This document shows, one piece after another, positions 9,632 through 18,794 of a DNA stretch of 64,000 nucleotides. Source of the DNA: Aliiglaciecola sp. LCG003 (GTDB lineage Bacteria > Pseudomonadota > Gammaproteobacteria > Enterobacterales > Alteromonadaceae); the NCBI RefSeq assembly GCF_030316135.1, contig NZ_CP128185.1, forward strand, positions 372,001 to 436,000, read 5' to 3'. Under the pieces are notes generated by a model that made no database searches, was not told the DNA's origin, and saw only the letters and a list, made by a program, of their open reading frames with translations. The position numbers were made by a program, and so were the translations under genes. The stretch's first letter is position 1; each line of letters starts with the position of its first letter.

Positions 9632-10344
9632 TCAATCAGGTCAGCGAACAAGAGTAAATTAGGCGTCAGTGTGGCATCTGGAGTGGCGATGGCAACTGAA
9701 AAGTTTTGCTGTAATTTCACCAGCATTAAGTGCCACTTAGCGGCAGTTTGCATGCAAGGAACACTTGTCACTGTCAATGACGCTAAATTGATTTCAAGTT
9801 GCCTAGGATCTATCGACAACCCCAATCCAATCGCCTTCAAATAGGCCTCTTTCAATGTCCAGTATTGATAAAAGCTCTTAGCCGTTTGCGACTTACTAAG
9901 TGCGTTAAATTGATTCAACTCCACAGGAGTTAAAATGCTCTTAGCTAGCTTGCGTAACTCATTCGCGTCTTCTTTATGCTGTTCAATATCAATTCCAATT
10001 GGTTCACTGCTTACGCCAACAAGTGCAATATTTGCCGAATGTGAGGTATTGAATTGAACCCAACTGTTGCTGATATAGGGCTTTTGTTGATTACTTCGCA
10101 ACACTATCTGTTGGTCAGGAGCTATGCCTGAATACTCACTCAATATTCGTCGCAATGCGATTCTACGAGCTAAAAATCGTTGTTTATCCCGCTCAAATCT
10201 AAAAAGGCTAGCGCGGTAGAGTTCATCTTCAGCTAAAAACGTGCTTTTCAAGTAGCCTGAACTATCAATTCCATCAAGCTCTATGTGCCAGATGTCGATA
10301 AACCTTTTTTGCCCCTGAGGCGGTCTTGGCACTACATAATTCAA
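9628..10344 (-). CDS. Sfp-type 4'-phosphopantetheinyl transferase
   Basis: This cytoplasmic enzyme of about 238 residues moves 4'-phosphopantetheine from coenzyme A to the conserved serine of carrier domains. The signatures are GIDIE (Mg-binding D119 and E121) and WTLKEAYLK (W162, E166, K170), plus the N-terminal FNTSHS motif at about 98-103. The length matches the Sfp/EntD group and not the short AcpS group. The frame begins at a TTG at 10344, 15 bases after the type II thioesterase stop; no better ATG is available upstream and a GTG four codons in is an alternative. It is the obvious activator of the carriers in the adjacent megasynthase (S1058 and S2593) and is co-transcribed with the thioesterase. 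Confidence 0.93.
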   Translation of the reverse strand: MNYVVPRPPQGQKRFIDIWHIELDGIDSSGYLKSTFLAEDELYRASLFRFERDKQRFLARRIALRRILSEYSGIAPDQQIVLRSNQQKPYISNSWVQFNTSHSANIALVGVSSEPIGIDIEQHKEDANELRKLAKSILTPVELNQFNALSKSQTAKSFYQYWTLKEAYLKAIGLGLSIDPRQLEINLASLTVTSVPCMQTAAKWHLMLVKLQQNFSVAIATPDATLTPNLLLFADLID

Positions 10345-10359
10345 AATTTAGCTTACCAT

Positions 10360-11097
10360 TTAAAGATGTTGATTGAGTAAAGACGTCAGTTGCTGTCGGG
10401 CACTTTGCAGGTAAAAATGCGGTCCTTCTATAACTTCGATTTGAAACTGTCCTTTTGTGTACTCGGACCAACCCAGCATTTGTTGATAGCTAACTGAATT
10501 ATCCTGACTGCCACACAAGGCTAAAATATCCGTTGTAAGGGATCCGCGCTCATCAACGTTATAATTCTCGATAAGCTGAAAGTCAGCGCGTAATGTATTT
10601 AGCATCAACTCCAGCAATTCACGTTGACCCGCAGATATATCTGCACCATAGCGTTCGGCCAAGACTTGAATCAATAATTCATCAGGTAAGTTTGCAATGG
10701 GCTCATGATTCAGGGCTATATTGGGTGGTGTTTTGGCGGACGTAATAAATTTCGCTGGTGGATTGCAGCCACGTGCTTCTAAGCTGCGGATTAATTCATA
10801 CCCTATTGCTGCTCCCATGCTATGCCCAAAAACCGCCCATGGCTCATCAGTGTACGGCATAACTATCTGTTCAAGTTGTGAAATTAGCTCTTGCATATTG
10901 TTGATAGGAGGCTCTGCAAAGCGATTTTCTCGGCCTGGTAACTGAATCGCGTTTAACTGGACATCGGCCGATAGGAGGTGTTGCCATTGATTAAAAGCTG
11001 AAGCTCCAGCGCCAGCAAAAGGGATACAAAACAGCCTTAAACTAGGATGAGTTTGTACAAGACTTTGTTTTAACCAATTGGCACTATTAGTCTGCAA
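10360..11097 (-). CDS. Type II (editing) thioesterase of the PKS/NRPS cluster
   Basis: A free-standing alpha/beta-hydrolase thioesterase of 245 residues (TEII / GrsT family), which removes wrong or stalled acyl groups from carrier domains. The landmarks are PFAGAGASAF near residue 26, QLPGRENRF near 52, the serine elbow GHSMG (S93), an aspartate in CGSQD near 198 and the catalytic histidine in GPHFYL near 226. All three triad residues appear present. It starts at an ATG with nothing in frame upstream, and is followed after 15 bases by the phosphopantetheinyl transferase. It is transcribed towards the megasynthase, on the opposite strand. A candidate promoter lies just upstream at 11148-11175. 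Confidence 0.93.
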   Translation of the reverse strand: MQTNSANWLKQSLVQTHPSLRLFCIPFAGAGASAFNQWQHLLSADVQLNAIQLPGRENRFAEPPINNMQELISQLEQIVMPYTDEPWAVFGHSMGAAIGYELIRSLEARGCNPPAKFITSAKTPPNIALNHEPIANLPDELLIQVLAERYGADISAGQRELLELMLNTLRADFQLIENYNVDERGSLTTDILALCGSQDNSVSYQQMLGWSEYTKGQFQIEVIEGPHFYLQSARQQLTSLLNQHL

Positions 11098-11147
11098 TTT
11101 AGGTTACCTGTTCTTATATTTTACAGTTGTATTATTGTTTGGCGCTC

Positions 11148-11175
11148 ATTATAAAATTTTCTATTCAACTTGAAT
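11148..11175 (-). promoter_or_regulatory. Candidate promoter with overlapping palindrome upstream of the thioesterase gene
   Basis: On the minus strand a perfect TATAAT lies at 11153-11148, about 50 bases before the thioesterase ATG. At the expected -35 distance sits the perfect inverted repeat ATTCAA-C-TTGAAT (11163-11175). The -35 match itself is weak, so the palindrome may be an operator controlling the thioesterase/phosphopantetheinyl transferase pair. Seen by eye only. Confidence 0.4.
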
Positions 11176-11200
11176 TGCTCGCCCCTGCACGGCTATTGAT

Positions 11201-14032
11201 TCAGTGCAACATAGTTTTATAGCTGATATTTGACGTGCGAACCAAGGCTACAATAAAGAGTAATAGAAGCGACCAACCATAGGTCCCGCCGGCTGCGCTT
11301 AAGCTATTGTCACTTGTCGCCTCCTGTTGGCCAGAGTTGTTAACTGTAATCGGTATATTAAATGCTAGCTGTTTGCCATTGCCATCGTCGGCAATAATAT
11401 TCAGGGTATAATCTCCATTATTTGATGTTGAACCTTGAATAATCGAATCTTCAAGGATATAACCATCTGGTAAACCGGTAGCTTGGAAAGTCAAAAAGTC
11501 TCTATCTGGATCGCTAACATATTCATTTAAATCCACATAATATGATTCATTTACCTGTAGGTATTCCCTACTAATATTATCCTTAAGTTTAGGCGCGTCA
11601 TTTACGTTCACCGGAACAATATTAAAAAAGCCAACGTATGAAGATTCATTGCTTACTTCAACTTTGATTTGGGTGCCTTCAGCATAATTCCCTTCTACAA
11701 TATCATCGTTAGATAAAGTCCCAAATAGCATCCCGTCCTCAAAACTAAATTTTTCAGGTGCATCAACCTCAACAGAACTCCCTAAGTTGTAAAAAAATTG
11801 AGAAAAATCAATTTTCAATAACTCATCCTGTGTTGCATAATAATTAGAGTTATTATTCAATCCTCCTATATAGATCGTAGGATTTGGGTTACTCAATTCA
11901 AAAGTTGTTATTACACGATCTGTATTAGTTATATCAACGGAAATACCTTTACCGTCTTCGGTTAATTGAAACCATCCTGATAAATTTCTATCCTGTCCGG
12001 GAACCGACCAAAACGTTTTTCTTTGTGCATCATAAACTGTTGATTGCCCTATTCTATTTAAGTAATAATTGTGGCTACCAGTGAGTTCACCTTTGGAATA
12101 TTCCTCATCACTTGGTGTCAGATTCCATTGGCCATTTTCACGTTCAAAATACGCAATCCCGTCGTTGTAAATAAATAAATCATTTCCTTGATTAACTATG
12201 GTTGTAGAAATCACTGGCGAGTAAGTGCTGCCGTTACTTTTTAGAGGATATTGCTGGTTTATAACAAACTGGCTTCCATTAAATTCAACAAACAGCATAT
12301 TAGACAATTTTGATTCATTATCCGTAGGTGCAAATAAGAATTGGTTTACAGCTGAAAGTTTATGAAATTTATATGCAGTTAAATTTCTTCCAAACTCAAA
12401 TTCTGTAAAAAGTTTCTGTCTATTACATCCTATTATTTGACCAGTATCATTAAGGCTACATATGTTTATTTCCGGTTCGGCAAGGGAATCGCCGTATAAT
12501 TCAGCTACTATAGTATTGTTGTCGGCAAAAAAAACGTCATCAACTAACAGTCCTTCTCCATCGAAATCATTTAACGCATAAGCTTCGGCAAACTCTATTC
12601 CATTTAAAGTTTTAGTTAATCTTGCAATAAATTTATTGGCGCCAAGTTTGACTGAGACATAGTAATTGTCATTAAAAATCCCTAGTGGATATTCAATGAC
12701 ACCGTTTGAAATCTGCTCGTTGTCGCAGCAACTGGATGAGCCCATGTAAGTAAGGCGATTTTCAGTAACATCATAATCCCAGACATAGAGTTTAAAGTTG
12801 ATTTCTTCAGGAGAGTCATTCGCATCTCCAGTTACTAGTAGTTGCTTAGATAGCTCGTCGAAGTATAACTTTCGGTTTAAATCTAGCGGTAGATCACCAT
12901 CATTGACTGCTAAAATAGACATTTGGCTAACATTTAGTTCAGTGGGATTTCGCCACAATTGCCCCTCTTGGCCATAGATGTCAGTTTTTAAAAATAAGCC
13001 TGCGGCCAAGAATTTAATGGTCCCGTATACATAGGCAGCGTTCATATTACTGCGAACAACACTATGGTTTTGCCAATTGATTCTGACAGATTTTAATACT
13101 TCACCAGTTTCAAGTATCTGCTGGGTATTCGGGTCCACCGCTAAAAAATTAGAATCTTCCTCATTAACATATTCCAATGTAACGTTTTCGGTACCTAAGC
13201 CTTTGAAAATAAATTCATGCTTAAAAGTCTTAAGAAAGATTGAACTGGAATCGTCATTAGCTAAAACATTAACTATTTTGTTATAAGCAAGGTCAAAGTA
13301 TTCATTCAAATATATTTTCTCTAAATACCTGAGATCTACTAAGTTGTTGTTCCAATCTATGTCATATTGAGTTACTTCAAAGAAGAAGTTTTCCTCGGTG
13401 ACCTCCCTAATCATGCCGACATGTATAAGTTGCGAATCATTGACTACAGTGAAAATATTATCTCCTGTAGATTCGTCTGATTGGTGTTGGTAATCAAACA
13501 AATGTATCAATATTCCATCATTTGCTGCTCTCCAGAAAGTGATTGTATTCTCATAGAACTCGTAGAATTTTCCCTCAGATAACATGACTTTAGTCGATTG
13601 ACTATAATATCCACCGTCAAGCGATGTTTTATCAATATAGGTTAGGCTTCCTTGTTCGCCAACAGAAAATCGATGAAAAGCTCGCCGGTTGTTAATATCC
13701 TCGACAATCACTGTTAAGTATTGTTCGGTGTAGATAACAATGCTTATGTCATTAAATGAGGCTGATAGCTCAGGGGATAAGGCTAATTCTTGGCTTTGTC
13801 GATATGTATCATCACCTTCTTTAGTAAAGACTTTGAATGTAGTTGCACTGCTTTGGGCACCTTCTCGGCGATGATTGACATCAAATAAATACTTTTTATC
13901 AAAACTAGTTACAGCGTACTCAGAAATATAGTTGTCGGAAATTGTGTATTGGTTCACTTTAATAAATGAATCTGCGGAAAATGAACTAAACGAAAACACT
14001 ATTGTTAAATAGGAAAACAAATTTCTCAGCAT
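11201..14032 (-). CDS. Large secreted protein with cadherin-like domain and GlyGly-CTERM-like tail
   Basis: 943 residues. The N-terminus is a signal peptide (MLRNLFSYLTIVFSFSSFSA). A long body of about 780 residues rich in Asn, Asp, Tyr and Ser has no motif I can name; its repeating beta-strand pattern suggests a propeller or beta-sandwich array. Residues ~810-900 resemble a cadherin/dystroglycan-type Ig fold (NDAPKLKDN, SDPDRDFLTF, IIADDGNGK). The C-terminus reads AAGGTYGW (913-920), then a hydrophobic stretch, then R932. That is the layout of GlyGly-CTERM anchors, which rhombosortase cleaves in gammaproteobacteria using type II secretion. The tail after the arginine is somewhat longer than usual. 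The gene is visibly more AT-rich than its neighbours, which hints at transfer. It is probably exported to the cell surface; its function is unknown. Confidence 0.8.
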   Translation of the reverse strand: MLRNLFSYLTIVFSFSSFSADSFIKVNQYTISDNYISEYAVTSFDKKYLFDVNHRREGAQSSATTFKVFTKEGDDTYRQSQELALSPELSASFNDISIVIYTEQYLTVIVEDINNRRAFHRFSVGEQGSLTYIDKTSLDGGYYSQSTKVMLSEGKFYEFYENTITFWRAANDGILIHLFDYQHQSDESTGDNIFTVVNDSQLIHVGMIREVTEENFFFEVTQYDIDWNNNLVDLRYLEKIYLNEYFDLAYNKIVNVLANDDSSSIFLKTFKHEFIFKGLGTENVTLEYVNEEDSNFLAVDPNTQQILETGEVLKSVRINWQNHSVVRSNMNAAYVYGTIKFLAAGLFLKTDIYGQEGQLWRNPTELNVSQMSILAVNDGDLPLDLNRKLYFDELSKQLLVTGDANDSPEEINFKLYVWDYDVTENRLTYMGSSSCCDNEQISNGVIEYPLGIFNDNYYVSVKLGANKFIARLTKTLNGIEFAEAYALNDFDGEGLLVDDVFFADNNTIVAELYGDSLAEPEINICSLNDTGQIIGCNRQKLFTEFEFGRNLTAYKFHKLSAVNQFLFAPTDNESKLSNMLFVEFNGSQFVINQQYPLKSNGSTYSPVISTTIVNQGNDLFIYNDGIAYFERENGQWNLTPSDEEYSKGELTGSHNYYLNRIGQSTVYDAQRKTFWSVPGQDRNLSGWFQLTEDGKGISVDITNTDRVITTFELSNPNPTIYIGGLNNNSNYYATQDELLKIDFSQFFYNLGSSVEVDAPEKFSFEDGMLFGTLSNDDIVEGNYAEGTQIKVEVSNESSYVGFFNIVPVNVNDAPKLKDNISREYLQVNESYYVDLNEYVSDPDRDFLTFQATGLPDGYILEDSIIQGSTSNNGDYTLNIIADDGNGKQLAFNIPITVNNSGQQEATSDNSLSAAGGTYGWSLLLLFIVALVRTSNISYKTMLH

Positions 14033-14345
14033 AAAATTTCCTATAAAGGGCCTGAATGAACTGTTTTGAACACTTTACGATGCATCTATAATGCGTCATC
14101 GGGTAAGTATGATCGCACTAAATTACTACTCCATCAATTATCCGGCTGAAATTGGTTTGCGATATTAGCTCTAAAGGAATTTAAATGGACGTCTATTTTC
14201 GCCGTCCTGACACACATAGATATTGTCCGAAGAGCATTTTTTGCCCTCTACCACTGTGTAACACCAAGCATTTGTATATCGACAAATATCTTAAACCTAG
14301 GCTATTGACGGGAGTTTTGAATTGAATTTGATATTAAAGATTGGC
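14033..14345. other. Intergenic region, no gene seen
   Basis: About 310 bases between the minus-strand GlyGly-CTERM-like gene and the end of the DUF6436-like gene. I see no open frame with a ribosome-binding site, no tRNA-like fold and no clear terminator. It must contain the promoter of the 943-residue protein, but no convincing -35/-10 pair stands out. Confidence 0.5.
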
Positions 14346-14885
14346 CTACGCCTTAAGCGCGCAATAGCAGCCCTCGCTTTGCGAGATGATAGTGGCACCT
14401 AGGTGCTTATTAGTAACGATTTTGTCGATGATTGAATCGATCAAGCTGTTGCGACTGCCACATAGTAAGCCGGATGAGTACGGGCCTAAATAACTTAGTT
14501 TGCCTTGCTGATCGAAAACGACGATTGCTGGTGCGGATGGGATGATTGCAGATAATTGTGCCACATTGTCTGGGCTGACATTTCGAATTTGATAGTCATT
14601 GCGCTGTAAGTTTTGATTTAATGAGCGAATATGAGATTGGCTTACATTGTTGCAAGCACAGCCTTGGGCCTGAATATGAAAGACACTGCTATTTACCGGC
14701 TGACCGCTGTTTTCAAATACTGCTTTTACACGCTGGTCAAACCCTGCATCCATGGATGAAAGGAGCAGAGATTGAGCAGGGTCAAAGGGCACTAGGTTGC
14801 GAGTAGCTAAAACAAAAAATAATACAAAAGTTGCGGAAACCCAAACAAATAACAAGGTTACAGTAAAAGTGGGTTTCCTAAACAT
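14346..14885 (-). CDS. Membrane-anchored thioredoxin-like protein (DUF6436 type)
   Basis: 179 residues. One hydrophobic segment at about 8-27 anchors the N-terminus; the rest should face the periplasm. The strand order (SSVFHIQAQGCACN, then IVVFDQQGKLSYLGPYSSG) resembles a thioredoxin/peroxiredoxin-like fold, with a CxC pair at C76/C78, another at C173/C175 near the end, and a lone Cys in LLCGS. As far as I recall, DUF6436 proteins of Alteromonadales look like this. It starts 1 base after the stop of the chemoreceptor gene, so the two are surely co-transcribed. A role in thiol redox or metal handling is possible, but nothing here proves a reaction. Confidence 0.6.
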   Translation of the reverse strand: MFRKPTFTVTLLFVWVSATFVLFFVLATRNLVPFDPAQSLLLSSMDAGFDQRVKAVFENSGQPVNSSVFHIQAQGCACNNVSQSHIRSLNQNLQRNDYQIRNVSPDNVAQLSAIIPSAPAIVVFDQQGKLSYLGPYSSGLLCGSRNSLIDSIIDKIVTNKHLGATIISQSEGCYCALKA

Positions 14886-14886
14886 A

Positions 14887-16380
14887 TCACTGGAACTTTT
14901 GTAGACTGCGCAATAATTGCTGAGACATCTTATCCAAGATTTCTGTTTCAGAGGTGATGCTCTTAGTCATCACTGACTCTTCATTACTAATTTCATTGAG
15001 CTGACCCACAGCAGATGAAATCATATTAATCGCCTGTGACTGCTCATCTATAGCCAATTTTAAGCCATGGGTAACATCATCAACATGATCAATGTTTTCT
15101 TGCACTTTTTGCATCAACCCATAAGCGGATTCTGCTTGTTCACTGGTAGTGCTACCTAGCTCCATACAATCTTTCATCGATTTACTCGACAATTTGGAAG
15201 AGGATAAAAGGCGAGCCATAATGTCATTGACTTCCTCGGTACTACTTTTGGTTCTCGATGCTAATTGCCTTACTTCATCTGCAACAACCGCAAAGCCACG
15301 GCCTTGTTCTCCAGCTCTAGCTGCTTCAATGGCCGCGTTCAATGCGAGTAAATTGGTTTGGTCGGCGATGGATTGTATTGTGGCTAATACAGTGGAAATG
15401 CTATCGCATTCTTTAGCTAAGTCATCAATGGTTTGGTTAGTGGATTCTATACGTTGGACTAATTTGCTCACATCTGTACTGGCTTCTTGCACAGCCCGCT
15501 GGGCTAAACTTGTATCTGCTTTTGCATTACTCGCGCCATGATAAGTGGCACTGGCCTGAGCCGACATATTGTTAGCGGACATTGACAATTGCTCAGATGA
15601 ACTGGCAATGGAGCGCACTTCGTCAAGACTGCGTTGTTTACTGTTTCTCAAATCAGTCGCTACGTTCAAAGTAGAGCTAGTGTTTTTGTCGATGTTATTA
15701 CCCAACTGCTCAACCTCGCTAATGATGGCTTGAAATGAGTCAATCAACTTATCAAATGCAGATAGACTTTCACTCGCATGCTCCGGATTGGAGCGAATAG
15801 TTAAATCAAACTTACCTTCTTGCGCGGTAATCAAGGTAACACAGCGCTGTAATTCGTAGGCGGAGGTTGCGTTGCGCTCACTGTTGCTGGACATTCGGCC
15901 CATCATAAACCCTTGAACGATCGCATAGGCTGCGTGCACCATTAACAGTCCAAACAGCAGACTACCATCTTGCATTACATAAACCGGGGCGCCAGATTGC
16001 TGCAAAAAGAAAAAACCGAGGTGATGAACGGCAACCACTGCTACTGCGGTTACGAAAACCCGCCAATTTTGATAATAAGCCAGAAATGACATGAGAACGA
16101 AAATGCCAAAATGCATTTCTACTAAGCCATGCATTTGTTGAATATGTAATGCGGAGAAAATCATTAGACTGATGGCAACGGCGTGTTGAGTTAGTTCGGA
16201 CTGACCTTGCGTTCTAAATAGTAAGATCGGCACTAAGGTTGCGGGGATACCAATCAACAGTGCTTCTAACCAAGTGCCATAAATGGGCGCTAAGCACAGA
16301 CTGATGATCAATAATATTGGCAGGGTGTAAGTGAATAACGTGTTTGCATTGCCAACCCAGGGTCTGACTTGTGATTTCAT
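14887..16380 (-). CDS. Methyl-accepting chemotaxis protein with multi-span membrane sensor
   Basis: 497 residues. The first ~170 residues hold about six hydrophobic segments and no periplasmic ligand domain; the stretch [19 protein letters not shown] with a following HHLGFF is a recognisable membrane-sensor module shared by some chemoreceptors and GGDEF proteins. Residues ~220-497 form the long helical coiled coil, with the conserved signalling hairpin ([20 protein letters not shown], then [12 protein letters not shown]). This tip contacts CheA and CheW. A classic HAMP domain is not obvious. It forms an operon with the downstream DUF6436-like gene. It presumably senses something inside the membrane, or a membrane-coupled state such as redox; the ligand is unknown. 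Confidence 0.92.
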   Translation of the reverse strand: MKSQVRPWVGNANTLFTYTLPILLIISLCLAPIYGTWLEALLIGIPATLVPILLFRTQGQSELTQHAVAISLMIFSALHIQQMHGLVEMHFGIFVLMSFLAYYQNWRVFVTAVAVVAVHHLGFFFLQQSGAPVYVMQDGSLLFGLLMVHAAYAIVQGFMMGRMSSNSERNATSAYELQRCVTLITAQEGKFDLTIRSNPEHASESLSAFDKLIDSFQAIISEVEQLGNNIDKNTSSTLNVATDLRNSKQRSLDEVRSIASSSEQLSMSANNMSAQASATYHGASNAKADTSLAQRAVQEASTDVSKLVQRIESTNQTIDDLAKECDSISTVLATIQSIADQTNLLALNAAIEAARAGEQGRGFAVVADEVRQLASRTKSSTEEVNDIMARLLSSSKLSSKSMKDCMELGSTTSEQAESAYGLMQKVQENIDHVDDVTHGLKLAIDEQSQAINMISSAVGQLNEISNEESVMTKSITSETEILDKMSQQLLRSLQKFQ

Positions 16381-16557
16381 AATACTCTCTCCAATGGTTC
16401 CTGTTTCAGCATAAATTCAATCGTATATATTTTCTTATCATTTCAGATACATATCCAAAACAAACATACAGCCTACATAACTAATGTCTATTGGCTAAAA
16501 GTATAAGGTGCACTATTAGCGCTATTTCCGGTAACTTGGCTTAAGTATAGTCACTAG

Positions 16558-16575
16558 TGTGATAAAACGATCACA
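16558..16575. promoter_or_regulatory. Palindromic operator-like site upstream of the chemoreceptor gene
   Basis: TGTGAT-AAAACG-ATCACA is a perfect 6-base inverted repeat with a 6-base centre, about 180 bases upstream of the chemoreceptor start. It resembles a CRP/FNR-family half-site pair, but the spacing between TGTGA and TCACA is 8 bases, not the canonical 6, so it is not called a CRP site. Confidence 0.35.
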
Positions 16576-16662
16576 TTTGCCTACCTAAGCATCAACCCAA
16601 TCCTATTCATGGCTTCCAATGTGCGGATTTATTTAGGTTGGAATGGGTAAGTGGGCAATTAA

Positions 16663-16688
16663 CCGCAGTGCTTGGTCTTGCACTGCGG
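16663..16688 (-). terminator. Perfect 9-bp hairpin downstream of the dipeptidase gene
   Basis: CCGCAGTGC and GCACTGCGG flank an 8-base loop, about 32 bases beyond the dipeptidase stop on the minus strand. The stem is GC-rich and perfect, but the T run after it is poor. It is a likely transcript end for the dipeptidase gene, though possibly only a stabilising hairpin. Confidence 0.5.
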
Positions 16689-16719
16689 AGTATTTCGTCG
16701 GTAGCGATACTCCAACAAA

Positions 16720-17895
16720 TTATTCATCAGGCAGATTTTTTTGTAAAAACGCTAGCATGTTGCCGCCCATCACCTTGGCAATCACGCTTTCATCCACATT
16801 TTTATCGAGTAATGCTTGGGTGATAAAAACTAATTGACTGCTGTCAAATGCAGTAGTGACTGCCCCATCAAAGTCCGATCCAAGTGCTACGTGATCTTCG
16901 CCGACTAAGTCAATACCATAGATTATTGAATCGGCAACATCGTTTGGACTGATACCGCAAACGGCCCCGTCCCAATAACCTACTGCGATTAAGCCGCCCG
17001 TTTGAGCCACTTGACGCATGAGGGCATCATCAATATTACGCTTGGTATCACAATCACCTTTGAAGCCCGTATGGCTAATCACAAGAGGAGCGGTACTGAC
17101 AGTTAGAACATCTTTAACCGTTTGCGCAGATGAATGTGACAAGTCAACGATAATGCCCATTTGTTGCATTTTCTTTAGGGCGTCTCGCCCAAAGTCGGTT
17201 AGTCCTGCCTGACTGGTGCCGTGTAAAGATCCCCCTAACTTGTTGTCAAAAAAGTGCTGTAAGCTCATCATTCTGAAGCCCTTGTTGTACAGCACTTCAA
17301 TATTTGCAAGTTTTCCATCCAATGCATGGGACCCTTCAGTCCCCAGCAAGCCTGCAACTAATTTTGGGTTGGATTGACGTTTTAGCATAAATTCAGCCAA
17401 GCTGTCTTTGGAGGTGACCAGCACAAAGTCATCCGGATGTTCGTTTGCGATTGTGTGTATTTTTTCTGCTTGAAACAAAGCTCTTGCCGTCAAGCTCGTC
17501 AAAGTGGCAAAAGGCCAGCCCTGCACTATTGCCGCTTTGGTAATGTTATCTGCGGCATCAGTTTGGTTTTCATCATAATTGAGCCCATCTGGGGATTTTG
17601 TCACTGTGGTGAACATTTGCATGGCAACGTTTCCTTGCTGTAAGCGAGGAAGATCAACGTGGCCATATGTTTCATGGCTGGCTAAATTCCTGCTCCACAA
17701 GGTACTGTCGGCATGCCAATCTCCAACAATTAACCTCTGATGCAGTTTTTTGGCTGCTTGGTTAACAGGCATGGCTTCCAAAGGCTCAACCTTATTCATG
17801 CCTTTTTCTAGCATGGGTGGTGCAATCAATCTGACTAAAACGTAGCCGATGCAGAGCAATGCCAATAGATAGACGCTAACTTTAGTCAGATTCAT
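16720..17895 (-). CDS. Membrane dipeptidase (renal dipeptidase family, M19)
   Basis: 391 residues with an N-terminal hydrophobic segment (LTKVSVYLLALLCIGYVLV) that anchors or exports it. The zinc-peptidase motifs are all present: the HxD pair in GDWHADS, a glutamate in GTEGSH, histidines in DLSHSS and ISHTG, and the terminal GSDFDG. M19 enzymes hydrolyse dipeptides, including some with D-residues, at a binuclear zinc centre. The length is normal for bacterial members. It stands alone between the chemoreceptor region and a GST gene. A role in uptake or turnover of peptides in the periplasm is likely. Confidence 0.93.
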   Translation of the reverse strand: MNLTKVSVYLLALLCIGYVLVRLIAPPMLEKGMNKVEPLEAMPVNQAAKKLHQRLIVGDWHADSTLWSRNLASHETYGHVDLPRLQQGNVAMQMFTTVTKSPDGLNYDENQTDAADNITKAAIVQGWPFATLTSLTARALFQAEKIHTIANEHPDDFVLVTSKDSLAEFMLKRQSNPKLVAGLLGTEGSHALDGKLANIEVLYNKGFRMMSLQHFFDNKLGGSLHGTSQAGLTDFGRDALKKMQQMGIIVDLSHSSAQTVKDVLTVSTAPLVISHTGFKGDCDTKRNIDDALMRQVAQTGGLIAVGYWDGAVCGISPNDVADSIIYGIDLVGEDHVALGSDFDGAVTTAFDSSQLVFITQALLDKNVDESVIAKVMGGNMLAFLQKNLPDE

Positions 17896-17921
17896 TTTCT
17901 GTTCTCACTATTGATAATTGT

Positions 17922-18590
17922 TTAGTTTTTGCTAAAAGCCTTCGACAAGTACTCATTGAATGCTGGGGTTGCTTCCCGTCGCTGTTGAGCAATTAATTTC
18001 ACCTCTGGCAGAGCGTTAAGTTTGTCCATCAAGGCTTTTGCACCTGGCGCTTCGGCTAGCAAATCTATACCGAACAACTTGGTGGCGACGGAGCTGGCGA
18101 GATCTGCCGAATATAAGAAAAATATGTCCGCGGCACTGAACTCTTTCCCCGCAAGATAAGGCGAAAATGATGCAACCCGTGCGATGGACTGCATACCATT
18201 TAACAGTGCACGTTTAACTTCTTTTTTGGTGGTGTCATGCACTGGCACTCCCCAAAACGCTTCTGTGTGGCATCTTCGCGCGGGCAGTTCGATATACAGT
18301 TCTATCATTTTAACCAATTCTTTCACTCGCGCCTTGCTGTATGCATCTTGCGGGTAAAGCTGCGTACCGGCATAGTTTTCATCCAAATATTCCATGATCA
18401 CATTGGTTTCTATCAATACGCCTTGCTCAGTCAATAACGCTGGCACTTTCCCTGTAGGACAAATCGCTAGGTACTCAGGCGTCTGATTGGGGTAAGTTGT
18501 TATGCTTTTGTAGTCAATGCCCTTTAGGGCCATCGCCAGTTTTAGCATGTTGTAGTAGTTGCTGACATCAAAGCCATAGAGTTTAAGCAT
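17922..18590 (-). CDS. Glutathione S-transferase family protein
   Basis: About 222 residues from the ATG at 18590. A frame open to 18674 exists, but the fold begins at MLKLYGFDVSNYYNMLKLA, the first strand of the thioredoxin-like domain, so the shorter start is chosen. The N-terminal domain shows the cis-proline region (GKVPALL) and the glutathione gamma-Glu contact (IETNVIMEYLDE); the C-terminal helical domain follows from ~90. Substrate and class cannot be told from the sequence. Its stop lies 26 bases before the dipeptidase start on the same strand, so the two may be co-transcribed. Confidence 0.88.
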   Translation of the reverse strand: MLKLYGFDVSNYYNMLKLAMALKGIDYKSITTYPNQTPEYLAICPTGKVPALLTEQGVLIETNVIMEYLDENYAGTQLYPQDAYSKARVKELVKMIELYIELPARRCHTEAFWGVPVHDTTKKEVKRALLNGMQSIARVASFSPYLAGKEFSAADIFFLYSADLASSVATKLFGIDLLAEAPGAKALMDKLNALPEVKLIAQQRREATPAFNEYLSKAFSKN

Positions 18591-18794
18591 AAATCGTCCA
18601 GTTATGTTGTTGATGAAGGTAGATAATTGACAGTTTAGTCCTAATGTTGCGCCAAATGTTAACAAGCGCAACATTTCAATTGTTATAGTTGTTTATAAAT
18701 CTGGTTAACAGAGGCCACTGAAACGATGTTTAGCCAAGGCCAAACATCTGGCATAATCAATTGAGCCGAGTTGCCTATGTTGAGGAGTTTCTAT

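Noticed and set aside
16558-16575. Canonical CRP binding site
   Set aside because: The half-sites are separated by 8 bases instead of 6.
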